Below the pieces are notes generated by a model that was not told the DNA's origin, made no database searches, and was given only the letters and a program-made list of their open reading frames with translations. Shown piece by piece: positions 32,907 to 41,568 of a stretch of 64,000 nucleotides of DNA. The position numbers and the translations under genes are program-made. Position 1 is the first letter of the stretch. The number at the start of each line of letters is the position of its first letter. Source of the stretch: Burkholderia stabilis (GTDB lineage: Bacteria > Pseudomonadota > Gammaproteobacteria > Burkholderiales > Burkholderiaceae); the NCBI RefSeq assembly GCF_001742165.1, contig NZ_CP016443.1, positions 2,356,001 to 2,420,000 of the forward strand, read 5' to 3'.

Positions 32907-33998
32907 TCAGCGCGCGAGCGCATAGTCGGCGATCGAGATGCCGAGCGCCGCTTCGACGGGCGGATAGACCGCCGGATCGAACACCGACGACGACAGCGGA
33001 ATGTGCGCCTTCGCGACCCGCAGCACGTGAATCTCCATCCCTTCCTTCAACTGGCCCGCGCTGACGGGGCGGCCTTCGGCATCGAGCGTCGTGATCACGT
33101 CCGGGTAGGTGGCGATCCGCTCGCCGTGCGCGTCGTCCACCGCCATGTGTTCGTTCATCACATGGATGACCGCGCGCCGTGCGCCGCCGCCGAGGTAGAC
33201 GAGGCCGACGTCGAACGCTTCGCGCGTGTATTCGAGCGTATTGCGTTCGACCTTGCCGCTCGCGATGATCTCGCCGTGCGTGGCCGCGCAGATCGCGTCG
33301 ATCACCGCGCTGCCGCCACGCCGTTCGGCGTCGATGATCGCTTCGCCGAGCGCGAGCGCCCGGCTGATGCCGCCGAGCGCCGCATGCTGGCGGACGTACG
33401 ACGCGCGAATCGGGTTGCGGCAGCTCGCGATGAAGCCGCCGGCCATGTCGGCCGCCTTGCGCAGCACCGGCGACACTTTCGCGGTCGCGCCGCGCACGAC
33501 GACTTCCATATACGCATGCCGGGCGCGGTTGCCGCCGGCCGCGGCCTGGATCATCTGCGCCGTGCTCGATGCGAGACCGAGCGAGCCCATGTCACCGGTC
33601 GGATGCGCACGGATGTCGCCCACCGCGTCGACCACCTTGGTGCCGAGCAGCGCGGACGGGAGCCACGCGTTCAGCGTGCTCGACATGCCGTTCTGCCCGA
33701 TGATGAGCCCGGCGAGCGGCGCACCGAGTGCTTCCTGCACGAGCTGCGCGGCCTTCACGTAGTCGGCGCCGAGCATTTGCCAGTCGGTGAGGCCGCCCGG
33801 CGCACCAATCGCGGCGGCCGTGGCGATCCATGCGTCGTCCGGCAATTCGTCGATGGTCACCAGTTCGGGGCGGCCGATCGTGACCGCGAGCGTGCCGAGC
33901 TCACGGCCGTGGTCGGCCCAGCCGCCGCCGCCGCATGCGAAAACCGAGCCGCCCTTGACGGCGGCTTCGACGTCCTTCGAAGACAGAATGCGTCCCAT
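32907..33998 (-). CDS. DUF917 family protein, probable thiohydantoin desulfurase
   Basis: 363 residues. The N-terminal 'FACGGGGWADHGRELG' (20-35) with 'ITIDELPDDAWIATAAAIGAPG'-like continuation (TIDELPDD, AAAIGAPGG) and 'GDMGSLGLASSTAQM' near 150 are typical of the DUF917 family. That family was linked to desulfurisation of thiohydantoins in ergothioneine catabolism, connecting the hydratase product to hydantoin-5-propionate with loss of sulfide. It is the first gene of the minus-strand operon, with an operator-like dyad 126 nt upstream of the ATG. 'ASCRNPIRASYV' near 195 contributes a conserved-looking Cys. Without this context the family alone would be called uncharacterised. Confidence 0.8.
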   Translation of the reverse strand: MGRILSSKDVEAAVKGGSVFACGGGGWADHGRELGTLAVTIGRPELVTIDELPDDAWIATAAAIGAPGGLTDWQMLGADYVKAAQLVQEALGAPLAGLIIGQNGMSSTLNAWLPSALLGTKVVDAVGDIRAHPTGDMGSLGLASSTAQMIQAAAGGNRARHAYMEVVVRGATAKVSPVLRKAADMAGGFIASCRNPIRASYVRQHAALGGISRALALGEAIIDAERRGGSAVIDAICAATHGEIIASGKVERNTLEYTREAFDVGLVYLGGGARRAVIHVMNEHMAVDDAHGERIATYPDVITTLDAEGRPVSAGQLKEGMEIHVLRVAKAHIPLSSSVFDPAVYPPVEAALGISIADYALAR

Positions 33999-34258
33999 GT
34001 GTCGTTTGTCCTGAGAGGGGAAAAGGGCTGTACGCGCCGGGCTGAAAGCCTTGTGTGGCGGTACTGTCCAAACGATTCTAGGGACGCCGAATATTGAGCG
34101 TTATTGCTATTTTATGGAGACTTCATAACGCGATGTTAAGCGTAGGGTAATCCCGGTGACGCTCGAGCGACGGATCGCGAGCGGTGCGATCCGCAGCCGC
34201 CGGTTCGACGATGAACGGCAGGCTGGACAACGGTTTCAGCCTGTTCGGGCAACGAAAT
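33999..34258. promoter_or_regulatory. Promoter region of the desulfurase operon and LysR 3' flank
   Basis: This 260-nt spacer separates the DUF917 start from the LysR stop. It is locally AT-rich at 34085-34130 ('attgctattttatgg'), consistent with a minus-strand promoter, and contains the operator-like dyad at 34124-34140. No coding frame is supported here. Confidence 0.5.
34124..34140. promoter_or_regulatory. LysR operator-like dyad CATAAC-N5-GTTAAG (copy 1)
   Basis: CATAACGCGATGTTAAG has TAAC-N5-GTTA symmetry, fitting the T-N11-A form of LysR sites. The same motif, on the other strand, lies at 35153-35169 next to the LysR gene. It is 126 nt upstream of the desulfurase ATG, a normal position for activation. 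Confidence 0.65.
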
Positions 34259-35149
34259 TCACGCGTTGGCGGAAAGCGCGTGCAGCGTGTCGATGAACTC
34301 GTGCGCAAGGCGCGACAGCGGCGCGAGCACGGGGTGCAGCACGCTGACCGGCGCGGCGATGGTGGGCACGATCGGCTTCACGACGATCTGCGGCCACACG
34401 GGCCCCGCGACCGTCAGTTCGTCGATCAGCGCGATGCCGGTGCCGGCCTGCGCGAGCGCGCATGCGACGTGCGCCTGCTGCACTTCGATCTTGACCTGCG
34501 GCACGAGGCCTTCGTCGCTGAACAGCCGCCGCACCAGTTGCCCGAGCGGAATGTCGCTGCCATAGCCGATCAGCGGCTGGTTCGCGAGATCGCGCACGGC
34601 CAGCGTCTTGCGCCGCGCGAACGGATGCGACGCGGGCACGGCCGCGACCATCCGGTTTTCATACAGGCGCTGGCTCTCGACGTTCGGGTGCGTGTCCTGC
34701 AGGAACGCGATGCCGAGCTCGACCTGCTGTGTGAGCACGGCCTGCAGCAACACGCTCGGGATCATCGTGTGCAGGATGATCCGCACGTCGGGAAAGCGCG
34801 CGTAGAACGCGGCGATCGCGCGCGGCAGCAGCGATTGCCCGAGATTGGGGCTGCACGCGATGCGCAGGTGGCCCATCCGGTTCTCGATCAGGTCTTCCGC
34901 GATTTCATTGACGCGCTGCACGCTCTGGTACACCGCATTCACTTCGACGAACAGCCGCTGTGCTTCCGGCGTCGGGTAGAGCCGCCCCTTGATGCGCTCG
35001 AACAGCGCGAGGCCGAGCCGCTGCTCGGCATACGAAATGAGCCGCGAGACGGCCGGCTGCGACACGTGCAGCAGCTTCGCGGCGCCGCTGATCGAGCCGG
35101 TCAGCATGATGGCGCGAAACACCTCGATCTGGCGCAGGTTCAGACGCAC
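34259..35149 (-). CDS. LysR-family regulator of the ergothioneine locus
   Basis: 296 residues. The wHTH is at residues 1-60 ('IEVFRAIMLTGSISGAAKLLHVSQPAVSRLISYAE' in part: SISGAAKLLH, QPAVSRLI), then the effector domain. The GTG start at 35147-35149 lies four nt from an operator-like dyad, and a potential AAGG ribosome site overlaps that dyad, which suggests autorepression. It is divergent from the hydantoinase gene and upstream of the desulfurase operon, whose promoter carries the same dyad. Inducer could be ergothioneine, thiourocanate or a later intermediate. Confidence 0.88.
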   Translation of the reverse strand: MRLNLRQIEVFRAIMLTGSISGAAKLLHVSQPAVSRLISYAEQRLGLALFERIKGRLYPTPEAQRLFVEVNAVYQSVQRVNEIAEDLIENRMGHLRIACSPNLGQSLLPRAIAAFYARFPDVRIILHTMIPSVLLQAVLTQQVELGIAFLQDTHPNVESQRLYENRMVAAVPASHPFARRKTLAVRDLANQPLIGYGSDIPLGQLVRRLFSDEGLVPQVKIEVQQAHVACALAQAGTGIALIDELTVAGPVWPQIVVKPIVPTIAAPVSVLHPVLAPLSRLAHEFIDTLHALSANA

Positions 35150-35152
35150 AGC

Positions 35153-35169
35153 CTTAACTCCATGTTATG
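35153..35169. promoter_or_regulatory. LysR operator-like dyad CTTAAC-N5-GTTATG (copy 2)
   Basis: CTTAACTCCATGTTATG is the reverse complement form of copy 1 (CATAAC-N5-GTTAAG), matching both six-base arms exactly. It sits 3 nt upstream of the LysR GTG and about 80 nt upstream of the hydantoinase ATG, the classical place for a divergent LysR site. Confidence 0.7.
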
Positions 35170-35248
35170 TGGGGGTGATAAATCGGCATGAGACATTCTG
35201 TCAGAGCGCTGCCTAAACTGCTCGTGATCAAAAATGCAGGAGGTGGAG

Positions 35249-36634
35249 ATGAGCGAATTCGAGCAGGTGGTGCGCGGCCGGTTGGTCGATGCGCGCGAGG
35301 TGGTCGACGACGGCTGGCTCGCGATTCGCGACGGGCGGATCGCCGCGCGCGGCGCGGGTGCGCCGCCGGCGGCGCGCGACACGATCGACGCGCGCGGGCA
35401 GTGGGTGCTGCCGGGCGTCGTCGACGGGCAGGTGCATGCGGCCAGCCAGGCGAACCAGGAAGGGCTCGGCCATGCGTCGCGCGCGGCGGCCGCGGGCGGC
35501 GTGACGGTGATGGTCGACATGCCGTACGACGATCCGGAGCCGGTCGCGTCGCGCGCGCAGCTTGATCGCAAGATCGCGGAAGCCGAGCGCGATTGTCACG
35601 TCGACGTCGCGCTGTACGGCACGCTCAACGCGAAGCACGGCCTCGAGGCGGCCGCCGGGCTGATCGACGGCGGTGTATGCGCGTTCAAGTTCTCGACGTT
35701 CGAGGCGACGCCCGGCCGGTTCCCGCGTGTCGAGGAGGACGTGCTGTACGACGCGTTCCGGCTGATCGCGCCGTCGGGCCTCGCCTGCGGCGTGCACAAC
35801 CAGATGCAGGACATGACGCGCAAGAGCGTCGCGCGGATGATCGAGGCCGGCGACACGGGCTGGGACGCGTTCCTGCGCGCGCATCCGCCGTTGATCGAGA
35901 ACCTCGCGACCGCGCTGATCTACGAGATCGGTGCAGAGACGGGCGCCCGCGCGCATGCGGTGCATGTGTCGACGTCGCGCGGCTTCGAACTGTGCAACAT
36001 GTTCCGGCAGGCCGGCCATCGCGCGAGTATCGAGACATGCGTGCAGTACCTGATGCTCGATCACGAAACGCATACGAAGCGCTTCGGCGCGAAGACGAAG
36101 CACTATCCGCCGATCCGGCCGCGCGCGGAGCAGGAATTGCTGTGGACGCATATCGCGCGCGGCGAGTGCACGTTCGTGTCGTCGGATCACGTGAGCTGGG
36201 GGCTCGAACGCAAGGGCGACGCCAACGTGTTCCGCAACGCGTCCGGCGGCCCGGGGCTCGAAACGCTGCTGCCCGCGTTCTGGACCGGCTGTGAGCAGCA
36301 CGGCGTCGCGCCGACGCGCGTGGCCGAGCTGCTCGCGACGAACCCCGCGCGGCACTTCCTGCTCGACGACCGCAAGGGGTCGCTCGACGTCGGCGCCGAC
36401 GCGGATTTCGTGATCCTCACGCCCGAACGCTACGCGTTCGATCCGTCGCGCAGCCTGTCCGCCGTGCAGTGGAGCGCGTTCGAGGGCATGGAATTCACGG
36501 TGCGCATCGCCGCCACCTACTGTCGCGGCGCGCTCGTGTACGACGGCGAGCGCGTCGTCAATCCGGCAGGGTCGGGCCGCTTCCTGAAGCCGCACGGCAG
36601 CCGGTCGATTGCCACACACATGGAGCAGGCATGA
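35249..36634 (+). CDS. Hydantoinase/dihydropyrimidinase-family cyclic amidohydrolase
   Basis: 461 residues from the ATG at 35249 (CAGGAGG 7-8 nt upstream; an ATG at 35234 lacks this). Predicted role: opens hydantoin-5-propionate to N-carbamoyl-glutamate. It has the amidohydrolase barrel with bridging Lys147 ('CAFKFSTF'), later His in 'CGVHNQM' and 'AHAVHVST', and Asp in 'VSSDHVSWG'. The N-terminal metal motif, normally H-x-H, reads 'VDGQVHAAS': Gln61-Val-His63. QxH also occurs in some dihydroorotases, so activity is not excluded. Its TGA overlaps the next start (ATGA), coupling it to the amidohydrolase as in the pyrimidine-type degradation pairs. Confidence 0.85.
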   Translation: MSEFEQVVRGRLVDAREVVDDGWLAIRDGRIAARGAGAPPAARDTIDARGQWVLPGVVDGQVHAASQANQEGLGHASRAAAAGGVTVMVDMPYDDPEPVASRAQLDRKIAEAERDCHVDVALYGTLNAKHGLEAAAGLIDGGVCAFKFSTFEATPGRFPRVEEDVLYDAFRLIAPSGLACGVHNQMQDMTRKSVARMIEAGDTGWDAFLRAHPPLIENLATALIYEIGAETGARAHAVHVSTSRGFELCNMFRQAGHRASIETCVQYLMLDHETHTKRFGAKTKHYPPIRPRAEQELLWTHIARGECTFVSSDHVSWGLERKGDANVFRNASGGPGLETLLPAFWTGCEQHGVAPTRVAELLATNPARHFLLDDRKGSLDVGADADFVILTPERYAFDPSRSLSAVQWSAFEGMEFTVRIAATYCRGALVYDGERVVNPAGSGRFLKPHGSRSIATHMEQA

Positions 36635-37905
36635 ATCCGACGGTAGTATTCCCGCCCCTGAACGCCGAGCGCCTGAACGCGCGTGTCGAGCAACTGGCGC
36701 GCTTCACGCGGCCCGACGTCCCGTGGACGCGCCGCGCGTTCTCGCCGCTGTTCACGGAAGCGCGCGCATGGCTCGCCGCGCAGTTCGCCGAAGCCGGGCT
36801 CGCGGTGTCGATGGACGCGGGCGGGAACCTGATCGGCCGCCGCGCCGGCAGCGGCCGCTGCGCGAAGCCGCTCGTCACGGGGTCGCATTGCGACACGGTC
36901 GTCGGCGGCGGCCGCTTCGACGGGATCATCGGCGTGCTGGCCGGCATCGAGGTCGCGCACACGCTGAACGAGCAGGGAATCGTGCTCGACCATCCGTTCG
37001 AGGTGATCGACTTCCTGTCCGAGGAGCCGAGCGATTACGGCATTTCGTGCGTCGGCAGTCGCGCGTTGTCCGGCGTGCTCGATGCGGGCATGCTGCGCGC
37101 GACCAACGCCGAAGGCGAAACGCTCGCGGAAGCGTTGCGCCGTATCGGCGGCAACCCCGACGCATTGCGCGAACCGCTGCGCGCGCCGGGCAGCACGGCC
37201 GCGTTCGTCGAACTGCATATCGAGCAGGGCCCGGTGCTGGAAACGCGCGGCTTGCCGATCGGCGTCGTGACCAACATCGTCGGCATCCGGCGCGTGCTGA
37301 TCACCGTGACCGGCCAGCCCGATCATGCGGGCACGACGCCGATGGATATCCGCCGCGACGCGCTCGTCGGCGCCGCGCACCTGATCGAGGCCGCGCATGC
37401 GCGCGCATCGGCGCTGTCGGGCAACCCTCACTACGTGGTCGCGACGATCGGGCGGATCGCGATGACGCCGAACGTGCCGAACGCGGTGCCGGGGCACGTC
37501 GAGCTGATGCTGGAAGTGCGCAGCGACAGCGATGCGGTGCTCGACGACTTCCCCGAGGCGCTGCTGGCCGGTGCGGCCGCGCGGCTCGACGCGTTGCGGC
37601 TCGCTGCCCGCGCGGAGCACGTGAGCCGCGCGCGGCCGACCGACTGCCAGCCGCTCGTGATGGACGCGGTCGAGCAGGCGGCCACGCAGCTCGGTTATCC
37701 GAGCATGCGGCTGCCGAGCGGTGCGGGGCACGATGCCGTGTATGTTGCGCCGACCGGGCCGATCGGGATGATCTTCATTCCGTGCCTGGGCGGCCGCAGC
37801 CATTGCCCGGAGGAGTGGATCGAGCCGCAGCAACTGCTCGACGGCACGCGCGTGCTGTACCAGACGCTCGTCGCGCTCGATCGCTCGCTGGCGAACGCCG
37901 GGTAA
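36631..37905 (+). CDS. M20-family N-carbamoyl-L-amino-acid amidohydrolase (Zn-dependent)
   Basis: 424 residues of the HyuC/beta-ureidopropionase branch of M20 peptidases. Metal ligands are visible in 'VTGSHCDTV' (His86), 'GGRFDG' (Asp97) and 'LSEEPSDYG' (Glu131/132); 'ELHIEQGPVLE' and 'DHAGTTPMDIRRDAL' are the classic dimerisation-domain and His signatures. It would cleave N-carbamoyl-L-glutamate to L-glutamate, CO2 and ammonia, the last step of ergothioneine catabolism. The ATG at 36631 overlaps the hydantoinase stop by 4 nt, so the pair is co-translated. Confidence 0.9.
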   Translation: MNPTVVFPPLNAERLNARVEQLARFTRPDVPWTRRAFSPLFTEARAWLAAQFAEAGLAVSMDAGGNLIGRRAGSGRCAKPLVTGSHCDTVVGGGRFDGIIGVLAGIEVAHTLNEQGIVLDHPFEVIDFLSEEPSDYGISCVGSRALSGVLDAGMLRATNAEGETLAEALRRIGGNPDALREPLRAPGSTAAFVELHIEQGPVLETRGLPIGVVTNIVGIRRVLITVTGQPDHAGTTPMDIRRDALVGAAHLIEAAHARASALSGNPHYVVATIGRIAMTPNVPNAVPGHVELMLEVRSDSDAVLDDFPEALLAGAAARLDALRLAARAEHVSRARPTDCQPLVMDAVEQAATQLGYPSMRLPSGAGHDAVYVAPTGPIGMIFIPCLGGRSHCPEEWIEPQQLLDGTRVLYQTLVALDRSLANAG

Positions 37906-37933
37906 CGGTGGCGAGCGGCGGCGGGCAGCGCCC

Positions 37934-38956
37934 TTACAGCACCGTCCGCTGCCCCTCTCTCGGGCCGTGCCCGGTCCAGCGCTTGAACGCGCGCCGGAAG
38001 TTGTGCGCGTCGCTGAACCCGACTTCGTGCGCGACGTCCTCGATCGACAGCCGCGGATTGCTCAGCAGCGTGAACGCGCGCTTGCGGCGGATCGTGTCGA
38101 TCACCGTCTGGTACGACACGCCCTGGTCGGCCAGCCTGCGCCGCAGCGTGCGCTCGCTCATGAACAGCTGCGCGGCGATTTCGGCGAGCGTCGGCGTATG
38201 GCGCAGGTCGCGCCGCATGATCCGTTCGATCGATTCGAGAAAATCGGTGCCTTCGGGTTCGGGCGGCAGCGCGTCCTGCAGGAATTCGAGCACCTGGCGA
38301 TGCGCGAGCGGATCGTGCGTCGCGATCGCGCGGCTGCCGAGCGACGCGTCGCACGACAGCAGGTTCTGCTCCTGCTCGAAGCGCACCGGGCAGGAGAATA
38401 CGCGCGCGTACTGCTCCGCATAGGCGGGCGGCGGGTAGCTGAGATCGATGACCTTCGGCTGGAACGCGGGGCCCGCGAGCGAGCGCCCGATCTTCATGAA
38501 GCTGCCGAACGCTTCCTCGACGAGGAACGCCTCGATGTCCGGCTCGAGGAACACGTTGGTCGCGCGGATCGACAGCGTGCGCGCGTCCGACACCAGGTCG
38601 AAGCGCATCAGCGGCCCCGTGTGGCGCTGCAATTCGAGGCCGACGGTGATCGCATCCTTCAGCGTGGGGCTCGTCAGCATCGCGTAGCCGACCAGCCCGA
38701 TCGACGCGATCGTCTCGCTCGTCCCGAGTTCGAGGCCGAGCGCGCGCCCCGGCGCCATCTCGAGCGCGCGCCGGATCATCGTGCTCGCCTGGCGCAGCGA
38801 GATCCGGCACGACGGATTCGACAGATCCGCGACGTCGAAGCCGAGCCCGAGGCATAGCCGGGTGGGGTCGATGCCCAGTTCCTTGCTTGTCTCCGTGAGG
38901 CACCGCAGTAAATGGACCGGCAGATTCGCCGTCGTATAACGGGCGGTATCGTCCAT
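37934..38956 (-). CDS. AraC-family regulator with arabinose-binding-like N-terminal domain
   Basis: 340 residues from the ATG at 38954-38956. The N-terminal ~200 residues resemble the Arabinose_bd domain of the OruR/ArgR-like AraC subgroup ('LGLELGTSETIASIGLVGYAML'-type stretch: GYAMLTSPTLKDAI near 95). The C-terminal AraC HTH pair includes 'LAEIAAQLFMSERTLRRRLADQG' in part (FMSERTLRRRL) and 'IEDVAHEVGFSDAHNFRRAF' near 310. It is convergent with the amidohydrolase gene and 94 nt downstream of a porin gene in the same direction. The target is not certain; the porin is the nearest candidate. Confidence 0.87.
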   Translation of the reverse strand: MDDTARYTTANLPVHLLRCLTETSKELGIDPTRLCLGLGFDVADLSNPSCRISLRQASTMIRRALEMAPGRALGLELGTSETIASIGLVGYAMLTSPTLKDAITVGLELQRHTGPLMRFDLVSDARTLSIRATNVFLEPDIEAFLVEEAFGSFMKIGRSLAGPAFQPKVIDLSYPPPAYAEQYARVFSCPVRFEQEQNLLSCDASLGSRAIATHDPLAHRQVLEFLQDALPPEPEGTDFLESIERIMRRDLRHTPTLAEIAAQLFMSERTLRRRLADQGVSYQTVIDTIRRKRAFTLLSNPRLSIEDVAHEVGFSDAHNFRRAFKRWTGHGPREGQRTVL

Positions 38957-39050
38957 GAACGCTCCGTGTTTTTTTCCACGGATTGTACTCGTCCCGCCCG
39001 GCCGGGGTGCCGCCCCGGCCGTTATCGGCCACATGCCACGCGGCCCCGCT

Positions 39051-40247
39051 TCAGAAGTAGTGGCGCAGGCCGACCGTCGCGCCGAGCTGCGTGGTGCTCG
39101 TGCTCGGCGCCTGCCCGTTCACGCCGACGAGTTGCGCGCCCACCAGCCCGCCGCGATAGATCGCGTAGTCGACTTCCGCGTAGAGCATGCTGCGCTTCGA
39201 CAGGTTGTAGCCGGCGATCACCTGGAACTGGCGCGCGCGGCCGTCGAAATCCGACGTGTAGCCGGACTGCTGGGTCCACCACGCATTGACGGCCGCCGTG
39301 AACGCCGATGTGAAGCGGTAGGTCAGCCCGGCGAGCGCCATCTTGCGGCGGCGGAACCCGCCGGGCGTCGTCGGATCGACCACCTGCGTGGGCGAGATGA
39401 TGCCGAGGCCCGCGAGATCGGTCGGGCTGAACGGGCCGTTCTCGAACGACGTGAAGTCGTTGTCGCGCGCGTTCTCGATATAACCGGCATTGACGGTCGC
39501 GTTGCCGATCGTCACCGAGCCGCCGCCCGTGTAGATGTCGAATTTCGCGTGCGTGACGTCGTCCCAGCTTCGCATGAACGATGCGCCGACCGTGAACGGC
39601 CCCTTGTCCGGCGCGTACGCGACGGCCGCGCCGAGCTGGCTGCCGAGCACGCCGCCGCCCGCGTGGCCGCCCGGCGCGTACTGTGCGAGCAGGTACAGGC
39701 TGCCGAGCTGCGCGCCGTACTGGATCATGTTGCTGGTGCGCGCGCCCGCGAGCATCGTCTGCTCCGGCTTGAACAGGTTGAAGTACGGGTCCTGCGGGCC
39801 GGCCCACAGGTTCGAGCCGAAGGTCAGCGACACCATCTCGAACGGCACGTTGTACTGGCGCCCGAGCGCGAGCTGGCCGAGCGACGTCGACGTGAGCCCC
39901 ACGTACGCGACCTGGAAGAAGTTCGGCGAGCCGGCCGGCACGATGGCGCCGCTGTTGGGGCCGAAGTGGCTTTCCACGTTGAACTGCGCGGACAGCCCGC
40001 CGCCCAGGTCCTCGTTGCCCTTGAGGCCCCAGTAGCTTTCGGTCAGGCCGCCGCCGTCGGCCATCGAGATCTTGCGGCCGGTCGACACCGGCGTGCCGTC
40101 GGCGCCGTAGGACACGCCGTGCGTTTCGTAGCGGATGCCCGCGTCGATCACGCCGTACAGCGTCACGTTGCTTTGCGCGTACGCGCCGGACCAGGCCAGG
40201 ACCATCAACGCGCAGCACGCCGCGCGAATGCTATCGGGACGATTCAT
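39051..40247 (-). CDS. Gram-negative porin (OmpC-like)
   Basis: 398 residues from the ATG at 40245-40247. The signal peptide is residues 1-25 ('CCALMVLAWSGAYA'), mature start 'QSNVTLYGVIDAGIRYE', and the C-terminus is 'TVGLRHYF' ending in Phe. Family markers 'YWGLKGNEDLGGGLSAQFNVE' in part (GNEDLGGGL) are present. The mature chain is longer than those of the other two porins in this window. It is followed by an AraC regulator. Solute unknown. Confidence 0.9.
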   Translation of the reverse strand: MNRPDSIRAACCALMVLAWSGAYAQSNVTLYGVIDAGIRYETHGVSYGADGTPVSTGRKISMADGGGLTESYWGLKGNEDLGGGLSAQFNVESHFGPNSGAIVPAGSPNFFQVAYVGLTSTSLGQLALGRQYNVPFEMVSLTFGSNLWAGPQDPYFNLFKPEQTMLAGARTSNMIQYGAQLGSLYLLAQYAPGGHAGGGVLGSQLGAAVAYAPDKGPFTVGASFMRSWDDVTHAKFDIYTGGGSVTIGNATVNAGYIENARDNDFTSFENGPFSPTDLAGLGIISPTQVVDPTTPGGFRRRKMALAGLTYRFTSAFTAAVNAWWTQQSGYTSDFDGRARQFQVIAGYNLSKRSMLYAEVDYAIYRGGLVGAQLVGVNGQAPSTSTTQLGATVGLRHYF

Positions 40248-40383
40248 TCCGGACTCCGCATGGAATAGTGGAACAGGCGGCTTCGCACCGCCGGAAACGA
40301 ATGTAGAAAGCCAAATTTGCACGGGCCAAGGTCGCGGCGGCCAATCTCGTGGTGCGTCGCGGCCACCCGATGGCGCAGTGCGG

Positions 40384-41568
40384 TCAGGGCGACGCGCGGG
40401 CCACGGCGGCCTCCGCCGGGCGGCGTAGCGCGAGCCGCACGAACGGCGCGGCGGCCAGCACGGCCACGCACAGCACGTGCGCGACGTGCGTGCCGCCGAA
40501 GCGGTCGAGCAGCGCGCCGGACAGCGCGGTGCCGATGCCGGCCGCGAAGAACGTGACGACGAGCGTGCGCGCGACGAGCGAGCCGTCCGGGTCGACGTCG
40601 GACAGCATGCCGGTGAGGAACGGCACGATCACGAAGAACGCGCTGTTCAGCACGAACTGGCTCAGGAAGTACGCGCTGCCGCCGCGCGCGCCGAAGAACC
40701 ATTCGATCGATCCGATCATCGCGAGCTGCGCGGCCCAGATCAGCACGAGGCGGTGCTTGTGGCTGGCCGGATGCGACGGGATCGCCGCGCCGACGAAACC
40801 GAGCAGCGACGACACCGACAGCAGCACGCCGATCGTCGTGGCCGACAGCCCGGCGCGCATGCCGACGAAACCGGCGATCGCCCATTGCGACGCCTGCACG
40901 CCGTAGACGAGCGCGGTCACGACCCAGATCGCGACGACCGGCCGCCACGGCAGCGCGTGGCCGCGCGCGCGGGCCTGCGACTGCGCGCTCGCGAATGCGC
41001 CGATGCCGCGGATCGCGGGCGCCAGCACGGCGACGACGGCCGCCAGCAGCGCGAAGACCCAGCGCCCGAGCCACGCGGCCGGCAATGCGGAGATCAGCAC
41101 GAGGATGCCGCCGTTGATGCCGCCCGCGAGCAGGTTGATTTGCCCCCACAGGCGGTCGGTCGACGCGCGCTGCGACACGCCGGACGCGACCACGACGAAC
41201 AGCATCCCTTCGAACAGCCCCGTCATGCCGCGCGCGACGGCCGCGGATGCCATGCCGGGCGCGACCGCGCTGAGCGCCTGGCCCGCGATCGCGCCGATCA
41301 GGCCGGCCAGCGTGAACGGCCGCGCGGCGCGCGCGATCCGGTGCGACAGCAGCGCGCAACTGATCGCGATACCGAGGATCTCGGCGCTGACGAGCGCGGT
41401 CGCCATGCCTTCGTCGAGCCGGAAGCGCGTCATCACCGCCGCGACGAGGAACGGCGACAGGATCAGCCCGTTGGTGGCCGCCGCGAATGCGAGCGCGAGG
41501 CGGACGACCGCACCGGTCGACGGGTCGGGGCGCGACTGCGCGGCCAGGTGCAGGGTGGCGGTGCTCAT
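40384..41568 (-). CDS. MFS transporter
   Basis: 394 residues with about 12 hydrophobic helices ('LALAFAAATNGLILSPFLVAA' in part: GLILSPFLVAAVM is helix 1). It lacks the usual charged RxGRR loop in clear form, so the subfamily is unresolved; general type is drug/metabolite exporter. The ATG at 41566-41568 overlaps the stop of the lactone-oxidase gene (ATGA) and has AGGAGGC upstream. It is the last gene of a three-gene operon with an aldonolactone oxidase and a PLP enzyme, and should move their substrate or product. Confidence 0.82.
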   Translation of the reverse strand: MSTATLHLAAQSRPDPSTGAVVRLALAFAAATNGLILSPFLVAAVMTRFRLDEGMATALVSAEILGIAISCALLSHRIARAARPFTLAGLIGAIAGQALSAVAPGMASAAVARGMTGLFEGMLFVVVASGVSQRASTDRLWGQINLLAGGINGGILVLISALPAAWLGRWVFALLAAVVAVLAPAIRGIGAFASAQSQARARGHALPWRPVVAIWVVTALVYGVQASQWAIAGFVGMRAGLSATTIGVLLSVSSLLGFVGAAIPSHPASHKHRLVLIWAAQLAMIGSIEWFFGARGGSAYFLSQFVLNSAFFVIVPFLTGMLSDVDPDGSLVARTLVVTFFAAGIGTALSGALLDRFGGTHVAHVLCVAVLAAAPFVRLALRRPAEAAVARASP

